The position numbers were made by a program, and so were the translations under genes. Of a DNA stretch of 64,000 bases, positions 1 to 8,452 are shown in pieces (positions within the stretch are counted from its first letter, which is position 1; every line of letters starts with the position of its first letter). The notes under the pieces are model-generated. The model was not told the DNA's origin, ran no database searches, and saw only the letters and a list, made by a program, of their open reading frames with translations. The DNA comes from Desulfatibacillum sp. (GTDB lineage Bacteria; Desulfobacterota; Desulfobacteria; Desulfobacterales; Desulfatibacillaceae): the NCBI GenBank assembly GCA_016342355.1, contig JAEINP010000026.1, forward strand, positions 1 through 64,000. The letters are read 5' to 3'.

Positions 1-310
1 TGAGGTAGGGAATCTTCCAGTAGGAGCGGACCGAGGGCCGCTGCATGCCGATGACGAACTTGTTGGGTTGGCCGGTTGTTTTGTCCGTGCAGTCGGCAAC
101 TACGCCTGCCATGACAGCGCCTACAAAACCCACGCCCATGACCACGACGATCTCCCGGCCCATTTCCCTTTGGGCCACAACCAGTTCCTTGAGTCTGGCG
201 AATTCCTTCTCGTATTCAGCCTCTGTGGGCAGGGGAAAGACTTCGCCCGCCGGGCACACGGAAACATTGGCCTCGTTCATTGCTTTTGCCTGTTTTTGGG
301 TGTCTGGCAT
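1..310 (-). CDS. Nucleotide-sugar dehydrogenase, N-terminal part (runs off window)
   Basis: The reading frame stays open to the window edge and encodes about 103 N-terminal residues. After a roughly 40-residue charged leader comes a Rossmann beta strand and glycine loop (VVVMGVGFVG), followed by a motif resembling the start of UDP/GDP-sugar dehydrogenases. The start at 310 is chosen because AAGGA lies 6 bases upstream; an in-frame ATG at 343 lacks a spaced ribosome site. It lies downstream of, and on the same strand as, three polysaccharide-precursor genes, so a role in oxidising a nucleotide sugar for surface glycan synthesis is likely. The catalytic Cys and C-terminal domain are outside the window, so substrate cannot be told. 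Confidence 0.7.
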   Translation of the reverse strand, partial: MPDTQKQAKAMNEANVSVCPAGEVFPLPTEAEYEKEFARLKELVVAQREMGREIVVVMGVGFVGAVMAGVVADCTDKTTGQPNKFVIGMQRPSVRSYWKIPYL

Positions 311-393
311 TTCATTTTCCTTAACTATATGGCTTGGAGCCATCCTGTTTTTTCTGTCAAAAACTGCGGTTATAAGAAAAAGGGGATTACGCG

Positions 394-1401
394 CTAAACT
401 CCGTAATACTCCTTGTACCACTGGATAAAATTGCGAATGCCTTCCTCCACCGAGGTCCGGGGCCAATAGCCCGCATCCCTGGCAAGGTCGTCGATATCCG
501 CATAGGTCGCCTGAACATCTCCTGCTTGCATGGGCAAGAGATTCTTCTCCGCCTTCATGCCCAGAGCGTCCTCAATCAATTCGATAAATGTCATGAGCTT
601 GACCGGCTGATTGTTGCCGATATTATACAGCTTGTAAGGCGCATAGCTGGTGGCGGAATCCGGATTATTGCCGGACCAGTCCGGGTTGGGCTGGGGGATT
701 TTATCCAGGACCTTCGCCACGCCCTGGATGATATCATCTATATAGGTAAAATCTCTCTGCATATCCCCATTATTGAACACGTTGATGGGCTTGCCTTCCA
801 AGATAGCCTTGGTGAACAGGAACAAGGCCATGTCGGGCCTTCCCCAGGGGCCGTAGACGGTGAAAAAACGCAGTCCGGTAACAGGCAGGCCGTACAGGTG
901 GGCATAGCTGTGGGCCATGAGTTCATTGGCCTTTTTGGTGGCTGCGTAAAGGGAAACCGGATGGTCCACGTTCTGATGGACAGAAAAGGGCATGTTGGTA
1001 TTGGCCCCGTAAACCGAGGAGGAAGACGCAAAGACAAGGTGTTTGACGCCGGTGTGGCGGCAGCCTTCCAGGATATTGGTAAAGCCCACTAGGTTGCTGT
1101 CCACATAGGAATGGGGGTTTTTAAGGGAATACCTTACCCCGGCTTGGGCCGCCAGGTTGGTGACCTTTTCAAACCCGTGGCGTTCGAAAAGCGCGGGCAT
1201 GAACTCCCGGTCCGCCATTTCCCCTTTTTCAAAAACAAAGTTGTCATACTCCCGGAGAATACTCAGGCGGTCCATTTTCAGTTGGGGATCGTAATAATCG
1301 TTCAGATTATCCAGCCCCACCACCTTCTCGCCCTGGTCCAGGAGTTGTTTGCCAAGATGAAAACCGATGAAACCGGCCGCGCCGGTTATAAGCTGTGTCA
1401 T
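394..1401 (-). CDS. UDP-glucuronate 4-epimerase (CapI-type NAD-dependent epimerase)
   Basis: Extended short-chain dehydrogenase that should interconvert UDP-glucuronate and UDP-galacturonate in the cytoplasm. Visible are the N-terminal NAD loop ([11 protein letters not shown]), the DNLNDYYDP segment typical of CapI-type epimerases, the SSSSVYG strand, and the catalytic YAATKK (Tyr-x3-Lys). The downstream [17 protein letters not shown] segment is also characteristic. About 335 residues, the usual size. The start at 1401 puts the NAD loop at the expected position; an in-frame ATG at 1437 would add 12 residues. The UDP-glucose dehydrogenase upstream on the same strand would supply its substrate, which supports the assignment. 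Confidence 0.88.
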   Translation of the reverse strand: MTQLITGAAGFIGFHLGKQLLDQGEKVVGLDNLNDYYDPQLKMDRLSILREYDNFVFEKGEMADREFMPALFERHGFEKVTNLAAQAGVRYSLKNPHSYVDSNLVGFTNILEGCRHTGVKHLVFASSSSVYGANTNMPFSVHQNVDHPVSLYAATKKANELMAHSYAHLYGLPVTGLRFFTVYGPWGRPDMALFLFTKAILEGKPINVFNNGDMQRDFTYIDDIIQGVAKVLDKIPQPNPDWSGNNPDSATSYAPYKLYNIGNNQPVKLMTFIELIEDALGMKAEKNLLPMQAGDVQATYADIDDLARDAGYWPRTSVEEGIRNFIQWYKEYYGV

Positions 1402-1472
1402 TGCATTATCCGTATAGGAGGCCCGGGCATATCCCATCGCCTCAAAAAGTCATTGCATGAGCATGGACGCCG

Positions 1473-3191
1473 CTAACGAATGTACCCGGTTCGCTCCAAA
1501 TAGAGCAGAACCTCCTGGGCGGCTTCCTCCGGCGTCATTGCCGTGGTATCCAAAATCACTTCGGGATGTTCGGGTTCCTCGTAAGGATCATCCACCCCGG
1601 TGAATCCCTGGATCAAACCAGACCTTGCCTTGGAATACAAGCCCTTGGGGTCTCTTTTTTCGCACACAGACAGGGGAGTGGCCACAAAGACCTCCACAAA
1701 CCCGCCGTGGCTTTCGATGCTCCTGCGAATATGCCTGCGGGTGGTCCCGTAAGGCGCGATAGGGGCGCAAATGGCAATGCCGCGGTTTTTGGTGATCTCC
1801 CCGGCCACATACCCGATGCGCCGCACGTTGATATCCCTGTGTTCTTTGGAAAAACCCAACTCGCTGGACAAATTTTTCCGCACAATATCCCCGTCCAGTA
1901 AAGTCACTGGGCGTCCCCCGATTTCCTGAAGGCGTGCGCACACAATCCGGGCGATGGTGGACTTGCCCGCGCCGGAAAGCCCGGTACAGAAAAGGGTAAA
2001 ACCCTGGATCGACTTGGGAGGATAAGACCGCTCCATTTCCCGGGCCACCTCGGGAAAGGTAAACCAGGTTGGAGTCTTTTTCCCCTCCAGCAGCCGTTTT
2101 TTAAAGGTATCCTCGGTCATGGACAAAATCTTGCGGCCATTGGCTTGCGAGCGGTTCACATAGGCCCCGTCCTCTTCCACATAAACCAGATCCTCGTACT
2201 GCAAGACCGAAAGATTCAATTCTCCGGAATGGGTAGCCACCAAGCTGAAGGCTGCGTCCGGATCATAATAGGCCCCGTTGGAATTTCTTGCCTCGGGGCT
2301 GGCGTGGCACGGAGCCACCATGAAATGGGTGCAACCGTAATTCTTGCGGATAATGGCATGGAGAAGGGCCTCCCGGGGTCCGGCATAGCGCATGGTGTAG
2401 GGCAGGAGGCTGAGGGTCGTCATGGAACTGGGAGGATATTGGTCGCAAACCTCCATGTAGCAACGCACCCGGGTGTATGTGTCCATATCGCCGGGACGAA
2501 TTCTGCCTATGACCGGATGCAGCAGCAAATTAGCCCGGGCATGGGCCATGGATCGGAGAGTCTGCTCGAATTCCGGACGGTGGAGCACCTTTTCCGTATG
2601 AAAACCCACAACGCTCCGCCAACCCAATTTTTTGAACAATGTGCGGATTTCCTCCGGGGTATGGCGCAGATGCCGGAACCCGAAACGAAGAGGAAGAGAA
2701 AGAACCTCCACCGGCCCCCCGATAATATGGGAGCCCATACGGTGGAAAAGCCGGTCCACACCGGGATGAGCCACGTCCGACGTGCCAAACACGGCCTGGG
2801 CATAGGCCGTGCGGTCCACAGGCCATACGTCTTCCACATGCATGACAGCAGGCATAAAGCCTTCCGCATCCCGCAAGGCTACGGTCTGCCCTACGGAAAC
2901 CCGCCTTGCGGTTTCCTCATCCACGTCCAGGCAAATGGGAATGGGCCACAGCAAGCCATCAGACAGGCGCATGGTATCCAGAACCTGGTCGCAATCCATT
3001 TTGCTCATGAAACCCCGGAGGGGGGAGTATGCCCCGTTCGCCAGGAGTTCCAGATCCGAAAGCTGGGGGTCGGTCAGAACAACGCTTTCCAGGTTCAGGG
3101 AAAGGTCCCGCAACTCTGCTGCCCGGTCCTCTGAAACCACCAAGTTGACCAGTTCCCCGCCATGGGGTGCGGTGCTGAGGGATTCGCTCAT
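1473..3191 (-). CDS. ATP-sulfurylase-like / APS kinase fusion (PAPS synthesis)
   Basis: Residues about 15-385 align by eye with ATP sulfurylase and 395-572 with adenylylsulfate kinase. The kinase half looks intact: P-loop GLSGAGKST at 404-412, LLDGD at 431-435, and the FTGVDDPYEEP segment near 530-540. The sulfurylase half keeps LLHPVIGRIRPGDMD and MRYAGPREAL. However, the nucleotide-binding QTRNPxHRxH motif reads FHTEKVLHR (197-205), and GRDHAG reads APCHAS (293-298), so this half may no longer make APS. The fusion probably delivers PAPS; placement between UDP-glucose dehydrogenase and a UDP-uronate epimerase suggests sulfation of a surface polysaccharide rather than energy metabolism. The start overlaps the upstream gene by 4 bases, indicating translational coupling. 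Confidence 0.85.
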   Translation of the reverse strand: MSESLSTAPHGGELVNLVVSEDRAAELRDLSLNLESVVLTDPQLSDLELLANGAYSPLRGFMSKMDCDQVLDTMRLSDGLLWPIPICLDVDEETARRVSVGQTVALRDAEGFMPAVMHVEDVWPVDRTAYAQAVFGTSDVAHPGVDRLFHRMGSHIIGGPVEVLSLPLRFGFRHLRHTPEEIRTLFKKLGWRSVVGFHTEKVLHRPEFEQTLRSMAHARANLLLHPVIGRIRPGDMDTYTRVRCYMEVCDQYPPSSMTTLSLLPYTMRYAGPREALLHAIIRKNYGCTHFMVAPCHASPEARNSNGAYYDPDAAFSLVATHSGELNLSVLQYEDLVYVEEDGAYVNRSQANGRKILSMTEDTFKKRLLEGKKTPTWFTFPEVAREMERSYPPKSIQGFTLFCTGLSGAGKSTIARIVCARLQEIGGRPVTLLDGDIVRKNLSSELGFSKEHRDINVRRIGYVAGEITKNRGIAICAPIAPYGTTRRHIRRSIESHGGFVEVFVATPLSVCEKRDPKGLYSKARSGLIQGFTGVDDPYEEPEHPEVILDTTAMTPEEAAQEVLLYLERTGYIR

Positions 3192-4585
3192 CTTGTTCGC
3201 CCGTTTGTCCGGAAATGGGTGAGTGCGGGTTTTCCGATGGGAAATACATTGAATCCAGTGTCGAATAATTGCTGATGATCCAGAATATTCCGGCCATCGA
3301 ATACAAAAGCCGGTTTGACCATGGATGTATAAATCCTTTTATAATCCAAATTCTTATATAAATTCCACTCCGTAAGAACAGCCAATGCGTCGCATCCTTC
3401 AGCGGCCTCGTAAGGGTCTTCCACATAGCTGATATTGCCGTCCAGGTGGGCCAGGTCAATTTGGGCGTTTTCAAGAGCCTGGGGGTCCGAGACAACCACC
3501 CTGCATTGTTCTTCAGCCAAACGATGGGCAATATAGATGCCAGGAGTTTCACGGGTGTCTCCGGTATCCGCCTTGAAGGCAAAGCCCAGCAGGCAGATTT
3601 TTTTACCGGCCAGGGTATCAAACATGGTGTGGAGCATGTTGAGAACAAAGCGTTCTTTCTGGTATTCGTTGATTTTCACCACCTGCTCCCAGTAGTCCGC
3701 CACCTCCTGCAGGCCATAATTCCTGCACAGATACACCAGGTTCAGAATATCCTTCTTAAAACATGACCCCCCAAAACCTACGCTGGCCTTGAGGAATTTA
3801 TTTCCGATCCGGGCGTCCTTGCCTACGGCGTAAGCCACCCTTTCCACGTCGGCCCCGGTTTTTTCGCATAGGGCTGAAATGGCGTTGATGGACGAAATCC
3901 GTTGGGCCAGGAATGCGTTGGCCACCAGTTTGGACAACTCGCTGCTCCAGATGTCGGAGGTGACAATGTTTTCCTTCCGAACCCAGTTGGCATAGATGGA
4001 AACCAATTCGTCCCGGGCCTTGAGGCCTTCTTCGGTCAGCCGCGATCCGATAAGCACCCTGTCGGGATTTTCCAGGTCCTTGACGGCTGTGCCCTCGGCC
4101 AGGAATTCCGGATTGGAAAGCACCTGGAACTTACCGGCGCCGTCGGTTCCCAGAATCCTTTCCATGGCCTGGGCGGTGCGCACCGGCACCGTGCTTTTTT
4201 CCACAATAATCTTGGGAGACTTGGAGCACTCCAGGATCTGGCGTGCGGTTTTTTCCCAGTATTGCAGGTCCGCAGCCATGCCAGCCCCTTCTCCAAAGGT
4301 CTTGGTGGGGGTGTTGACGCTCACAAAGATGATGTCCGCCTCTTCGATCCCCCCCTGTATGTCCGTGGAAAAGAACAAATTTCTGCCCCGGGCATTAAAA
4401 ACCACTTCATCCAGGCCGGGCTCGTAAATGGGCAAATCCTGCGAGTTCCAGGAATCAATTCGGTCCGGATTGATGTCCACCACGTGGACCTTATACTGGG
4501 GGCATTTGTGGGCGATCATGGCCATGGTGGGGCCGCCCACGTAACCGGCTCCGATACACAAAATCCTCTTCTCAAAATCACTCAT
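3188..4585 (-). CDS. UDP-glucose 6-dehydrogenase
   Basis: Two-step NAD-dependent oxidation of UDP-glucose to UDP-glucuronate. The N-terminal loop CIGAGYVGGPT lies at residues 10-20, the VNTPTKTFGEG segment near 91-101, and the nucleophile Cys275 sits in GFGGSCFKKD. At 465 residues with MIAHKCP and YEPGLDEVV segments it resembles the longer, animal-type UGDH family rather than the short bacterial form. It is first of a three-gene run (UGDH, sulfurylase-like/APS kinase, epimerase), and its stop codon overlaps the next start. It feeds UDP-glucuronate to the epimerase. Confidence 0.93.
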   Translation of the reverse strand: MSDFEKRILCIGAGYVGGPTMAMIAHKCPQYKVHVVDINPDRIDSWNSQDLPIYEPGLDEVVFNARGRNLFFSTDIQGGIEEADIIFVSVNTPTKTFGEGAGMAADLQYWEKTARQILECSKSPKIIVEKSTVPVRTAQAMERILGTDGAGKFQVLSNPEFLAEGTAVKDLENPDRVLIGSRLTEEGLKARDELVSIYANWVRKENIVTSDIWSSELSKLVANAFLAQRISSINAISALCEKTGADVERVAYAVGKDARIGNKFLKASVGFGGSCFKKDILNLVYLCRNYGLQEVADYWEQVVKINEYQKERFVLNMLHTMFDTLAGKKICLLGFAFKADTGDTRETPGIYIAHRLAEEQCRVVVSDPQALENAQIDLAHLDGNISYVEDPYEAAEGCDALAVLTEWNLYKNLDYKRIYTSMVKPAFVFDGRNILDHQQLFDTGFNVFPIGKPALTHFRTNGRTR

Positions 4586-4658
4586 ATAAAGATTGTCCCA
4601 AATAACAGATTAATGGTTAGGGCCCCAGGTGTGAACGCAGCCCCCCAGCGTACGTCAT

Positions 4659-5033
4659 TCACCCATGGGAACAACATGAAATGTAGGCTTCCACCTGCCC
4701 GGAAGCCTGATCGGTCAATGCTTCGAACTGGAGGCTGCGCAGCCTGACCCCTAAACCGGAAAAGGATAGGGCGTCGTGCCCGGTCATGCTGTCCCGCACG
4801 GTCTGGCAGGGAATCTCACGAATGAAGTATCCGCCCCCTACCCAAAAGAGATCAACGAGTTCGCTGCCATCCTGTTCGCCCTGCTTTTCCTCGTCTTCCA
4901 GGTATTCAAACGATAACCCGCCCATACTGATATCCCGGATTCGCCCTACCGTAGTATTTCCAGCCTTTAACGCTGCATAGCAGGTCTCTGGGGCCTTATA
5001 GCGCCTATGGCGCCTGCGTTCTTTCCCGTTCAT
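4659..5033 (-). CDS. PilZ domain protein (c-di-GMP receptor candidate)
   Basis: A 124-residue single-domain protein. It carries the two PilZ signatures expected for cyclic di-GMP binding: an arginine-rich RRRHRRYKA near residues 6-14 and the DISMGGLSF motif near residues 39-47. AGGAGG lies 6 bases before the ATG, so the start is secure. It sits directly upstream, on the same strand, of the uronic-acid/PAPS genes, so c-di-GMP control of that polysaccharide is a reasonable inference, but no partner can be proven. Confidence 0.8.
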   Translation of the reverse strand: MNGKERRRHRRYKAPETCYAALKAGNTTVGRIRDISMGGLSFEYLEDEEKQGEQDGSELVDLFWVGGGYFIREIPCQTVRDSMTGHDALSFSGLGVRLRSLQFEALTDQASGQVEAYISCCSHG

Positions 5034-5121
5034 GGGATGCCTCCTGTCAAACCGGATTGTATGTGAATGAAAGAGGGCATATTATCAGTTACACAATCCG
5101 GAATCAAGAGGATTTGCGAAA

Positions 5122-5553
5122 TCACAGGCCGGAAAGCTCCTCGGCTTCCAAAATCCGCATGTTATTTTTTTTCAAAAGTTCGATGGCGTCTTCCATGCGG
5201 TCAAACCGGAAAATCATCACCGCATTGCCTCCGGGAGGATTGGCGTAGGCGTACATGTACTCGATATTGATGCCCGCTCCGTTCAGCAGATCCAAAACAG
5301 CCAGGAGCCCGCCGGGTTGGTCCAATACTTCCACCGCCGCCACAGTGGTGCGGCGCACAGTAAACCCGTTATCCTTGAGCACGTCCTTGGCTCGGGACGT
5401 GTGGTTGACAATCAGGCGCAACACGCCGAAATCCGAGGTGTCGGCCAGGGACAAGGCCCGGATGTTCACCTTGGATTCCGATAGAATCCGCGCCACTTCC
5501 GCCAGACGGCCTGCTTTATTCTCAATAAAAATAGAAATCTGTTCAGCCTGCAT
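5122..5553 (-). CDS. Tandem ACT domain protein (ACT 1)
   Basis: About 143 residues made of two ACT folds, starting with the amino-acid-sensor opening ISIFIENKAGRLAEVARIL. It is a close paralogue of the ACT protein at 11659-12090: both share RALSLADTSDFGVLRLIV-like and FDRMEDAIELL/FDNTDSAVEAL segments. AGGAGG six bases before the ATG at 5553 fixes the start (a longer frame reaches 5577). ACT proteins of this type often accompany phenylacetate-CoA ligases and are presumed to bind an amino acid or aromatic acid. It is last in the operon, directly behind the degenerate ligase; regulation of that pathway is inferred. Confidence 0.82.
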   Translation of the reverse strand: MQAEQISIFIENKAGRLAEVARILSESKVNIRALSLADTSDFGVLRLIVNHTSRAKDVLKDNGFTVRRTTVAAVEVLDQPGGLLAVLDLLNGAGINIEYMYAYANPPGGNAVMIFRFDRMEDAIELLKKNNMRILEAEELSGL

Positions 5554-5593
5554 AAGAACCTCCTGTGACCAGATCATTCAAAACCGAATTGTC

Positions 5594-6886
5594 TTAAGGC
5601 GCCACTTCCCGTCTGCCGGGATCGCTGCACTCCACTTTTCCCTCCGAGAGGCGCACCCGGGCTGTAATGCCAAGTTCCTGGGCCAGGGCGTTTTCAACAG
5701 TTTCCACCACTCTCTCCAACTCCTTGATTTCATCTGAAAAAATGGTATCATCCATGCCCAGCCATACTTCCAGGCCCACCCGGTCGCCTCTTTTGCCCAC
5801 CAAAAGCCGACAACATGTTGGGGTAAAACCCAGAGCCTTGCTGATGTACGTCATCACCTGGGCATGATGCACTTTTACGCCCCTGATGACAACAATGTTG
5901 TCGGTCCTGTCCTTGTGCCAGTTGACCCGGCATAAAGTGCGGCCGCAGGAACAAGGCTCTTCGATAAAGGACATCCTGTCTCCGGTGCGAAACCTGATAA
6001 GGGGGAAGGCCCGGGTGGTAAGGGTGGTCAGGACAAGCTCCCCTTCCTCTCCCGGCCCCACGGGTTTTCCTGTTTCAGGATGCACGATTTCAGGATAAAA
6101 ATGATCTTCGCTCACATGCAGGCCATCATGGGCCGCGCATTCAAAGGCTATGGCCGGTCCCGGCACTTCCGAAAGGCCAAAATGAACCCAGGTGTCCACA
6201 TGGAGTTTATCGGCGATGGTCCGGCGTTCCTCCTGACTTACAGGCTCTCCGGCAAAAATGATGGTTCTGAGGGCCAGGTCGTTGGGGTTGATTCCTTTGG
6301 CGTAGAGCCCCTGGCACAATTCCTCGGCGGAAGAGGGCGTGGTCACCACTACCGAGGTCTTGTAATCCTTTAAAACCATCTGCTGTTTTTCCAGGGAAAG
6401 GGCCGTGAGGGGAATCACGCTGGCCTCCAGGGCCTCTGCCCCGTCCTTGTAACCCCTTCCCCAGGATGCCAGGCCCGGATCCAGGAAAATTTGCATGATG
6501 TCGTTGGCGTTCACCCCGGCGGCGGCCAAGGCCCGTGCCACGATGTTATTCCACAAAGCCAGGTCCTGGGTCGTGTATCCCGAAACAGACGGGGCATGGC
6601 CTTCGCCAGGAGCCGTGTGAATGCGCACAATGTCCCGGAGGGGCACAGCGAAAAGCCCGTAGGGATAGTTTTCGGCCAAATGCCTGCGTTCGGTAAAGGG
6701 AAGCTGGGCCAAGTCGTCCAGGCTGCCCACGTTCAGGGGATCGATTTTCTTTTCCTTGAACCTGGTCTGGTAAAATGGAACACTCCGATAGGCCCGGTTG
6801 AGGGTCTCCTGCAGGCGCTCCAATTGGTGTTGGGCTCTTTGTTTCGGGTCCATGTTGTCAGGAAAACTGGGGGCGGCCACGGCCAT
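5594..6886 (-). CDS. Phenylacetate-CoA ligase family protein with altered ATP loop
   Basis: About 430 residues, the usual PaaK length, and clearly homologous to the ligase at 12106-13407 over its whole length (shared LPFT, NYPYGLFAVP, SEVPGP, EDHFYPEI, CGRT and RTDN-IVVIRGVKV segments). The defining phosphate-binding loop is missing: where the paralogue has SSGTTGQPT, this protein has APGEGHAPS at residues 92-100. Adenylation activity is therefore doubtful; it may be a regulatory subunit, a ligand-binding protein or a decaying copy. The frame is intact and the start (one base after the LivF stop, with GGGAGAGG in front) is well formed, so it looks selected rather than broken. Confidence 0.8.
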   Translation of the reverse strand: MAVAAPSFPDNMDPKQRAQHQLERLQETLNRAYRSVPFYQTRFKEKKIDPLNVGSLDDLAQLPFTERRHLAENYPYGLFAVPLRDIVRIHTAPGEGHAPSVSGYTTQDLALWNNIVARALAAAGVNANDIMQIFLDPGLASWGRGYKDGAEALEASVIPLTALSLEKQQMVLKDYKTSVVVTTPSSAEELCQGLYAKGINPNDLALRTIIFAGEPVSQEERRTIADKLHVDTWVHFGLSEVPGPAIAFECAAHDGLHVSEDHFYPEIVHPETGKPVGPGEEGELVLTTLTTRAFPLIRFRTGDRMSFIEEPCSCGRTLCRVNWHKDRTDNIVVIRGVKVHHAQVMTYISKALGFTPTCCRLLVGKRGDRVGLEVWLGMDDTIFSDEIKELERVVETVENALAQELGITARVRLSEGKVECSDPGRREVAP

Positions 6887-6887
6887 A

Positions 6888-7631
6888 TTATCCTCTCCCT
6901 TCATAAAACTTGGAATAGTCTTTTCCCAAATACGCCCGTTTCACTTCCTTGTCTGCCAACAGTTGGGAAGCCTCCCCGGCCAAAACCATGCGGCCGGTTT
7001 CCAGAACATAGCCCCGGTCCGCAATCTCCAGGGCCGCCTGGGCATTTTGTTCCACAATCAAAATGGTCAGGCCCGTTTCCCTCAACTGCACCAGAGTATC
7101 GAATATCTTACGCACCACCAAGGGCGCAAGGCCCATGGAAGGCTCATCCAAGAGCAAAAACTTTGGATTGGCCATAAGGGATCGGCCCACGGCAAGCATT
7201 TGCTGCTCTCCGCCGGACAAGGTGCCTGCATTCTGCTTGGAACGCTCTCTCAAAACCGGAAAAAGGTCCAGAATCTTTTCAAGATCCTGGCTCACCCCTA
7301 CATGGTCTCTTTGCCTATATCGTAAATAGGCCCCCAGTTTGAGGTTATCCAGCACCGAAAGGGGCGGAAATATCAGCCTTCCTTCGGGAACCATGGAAAC
7401 GCCCCGGGCCACAATGGCCGGAGGTTTGAGGCCTGCCAGGGATTTTCCGTCAAAAAGGATCTCCCCTTCCCAGGAGGATGAAAGTCCGCATATGGCCTGG
7501 AGCAGGGTGCTTTTGCCCGCCCCGTTGGCGCCGATAAGGGCCACCAACTCCCCCCGGGAAACCGAAAGGCTGACCCCGGACAAGGCCCGTATGCCCCCAT
7601 AATAGCACTTGAGATTTCTAATTTGAAGCAT
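6888..7631 (-). CDS. livF: Branched-chain/aromatic acid ABC transporter ATPase LivF
   Basis: ATP-binding subunit of a Liv-type (HAAT family) importer. It has Walker A GANGAGKST, signature LSGGEQQ and Walker B LLLDEPSMGL, and the short 248-residue LivF form ending soon after the D-loop/H-loop region. The start at 7631 follows GGAGG by 5 bases. It pairs with LivG just upstream. Embedding among phenylacetate-CoA ligases and ACT proteins suggests the imported substrate is an aromatic or branched-chain amino acid or organic acid; the sequence cannot distinguish these. Confidence 0.92.
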   Translation of the reverse strand: MLQIRNLKCYYGGIRALSGVSLSVSRGELVALIGANGAGKSTLLQAICGLSSSWEGEILFDGKSLAGLKPPAIVARGVSMVPEGRLIFPPLSVLDNLKLGAYLRYRQRDHVGVSQDLEKILDLFPVLRERSKQNAGTLSGGEQQMLAVGRSLMANPKFLLLDEPSMGLAPLVVRKIFDTLVQLRETGLTILIVEQNAQAALEIADRGYVLETGRMVLAGEASQLLADKEVKRAYLGKDYSKFYEGRG

Positions 7632-7672
7632 TTTGCCTCCTGCCCGGGCCGGGCCGGTCAAGCATGATTGCC

Positions 7673-8452
7673 TTAGGCGCCCAAATAGGCGGCAATAACC
7701 TTTTCATCGGCCTGAACCTCGCGGGGGGTGCCTTCCGAAAGTTTGGCTCCCTGATCCAATACCACAATGCGATCCGCAATTTCCATGGTCAGACTCATGT
7801 CGTGTTCCACCAAAAGCAGGGTCACGCCAAGATCACGGATCTGGCGCATAAGATCTCCCAACTGGCCTGTCTCATTGGCGTTGAGTCCCGCCGCAGGCTC
7901 GTCCAAAAGCATGAGGCGCGGTTCCGAAGCCAAAGCCCGGGCTATTTCCACAGACCGCTGCCACCCAAAAGCAAGGTCTCCGGCCTTGTTATTGGCGGCA
8001 TGGGCAAGGCCCACAAAATCCAGCCAATGCATGGCCTTTTCCCGGGCCTCCTTTTCTTCCCGCTGAACGTTGGGCAGCCGCGCAATGGCGCCCAAAAACC
8101 CGCATTTGGTCCGCACATGGAGGCCAACCAGCACATTTTCCAGAACGGTCATGCCCGTAAACAGTTCCACATTCTGGAATGTCCGGGCGATACCCATGGA
8201 AACCAGGTTGAAAATCTTCTTGTCGCCTGTGTCCTGATCGTTAAAAATAATATGGCCCGTATCCAGGGGAAACACGCCGGTGATAAGATTGAACAGAGTG
8301 GTCTTGCCTGCGCCGTTAGGGCCGATCAGGGCCTGGATAACACCTTCCTGCACTTCAAAGGACACATCCCGGACCGCATGCACGCCCCCAAAGGACTTGT
8401 TGGCGTTCTCAATCCTCAACAGTCCCTTTTCGTTTGGCCCTGAATTTTTCAT
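7673..8452 (-). CDS. livG: Branched-chain/aromatic acid ABC transporter ATPase LivG
   Basis: Second ATPase of the Liv importer, 259 residues, with Walker A GPNGAGKTT, signature-region LAFGWQRSVEIARAL (LSGGQ is degenerate to LAFGWQ, a variant seen in LivG), Walker B LMLLDEPAAGL and H-loop VEHDM. The start overlaps the 3' end of livM by 44 bases, indicating coupled translation. It forms a heterodimer with LivF on the cytoplasmic side of LivH/LivM. Confidence 0.92.
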   Translation of the reverse strand: MKNSGPNEKGLLRIENANKSFGGVHAVRDVSFEVQEGVIQALIGPNGAGKTTLFNLITGVFPLDTGHIIFNDQDTGDKKIFNLVSMGIARTFQNVELFTGMTVLENVLVGLHVRTKCGFLGAIARLPNVQREEKEAREKAMHWLDFVGLAHAANNKAGDLAFGWQRSVEIARALASEPRLMLLDEPAAGLNANETGQLGDLMRQIRDLGVTLLLVEHDMSLTMEIADRIVVLDQGAKLSEGTPREVQADEKVIAAYLGA

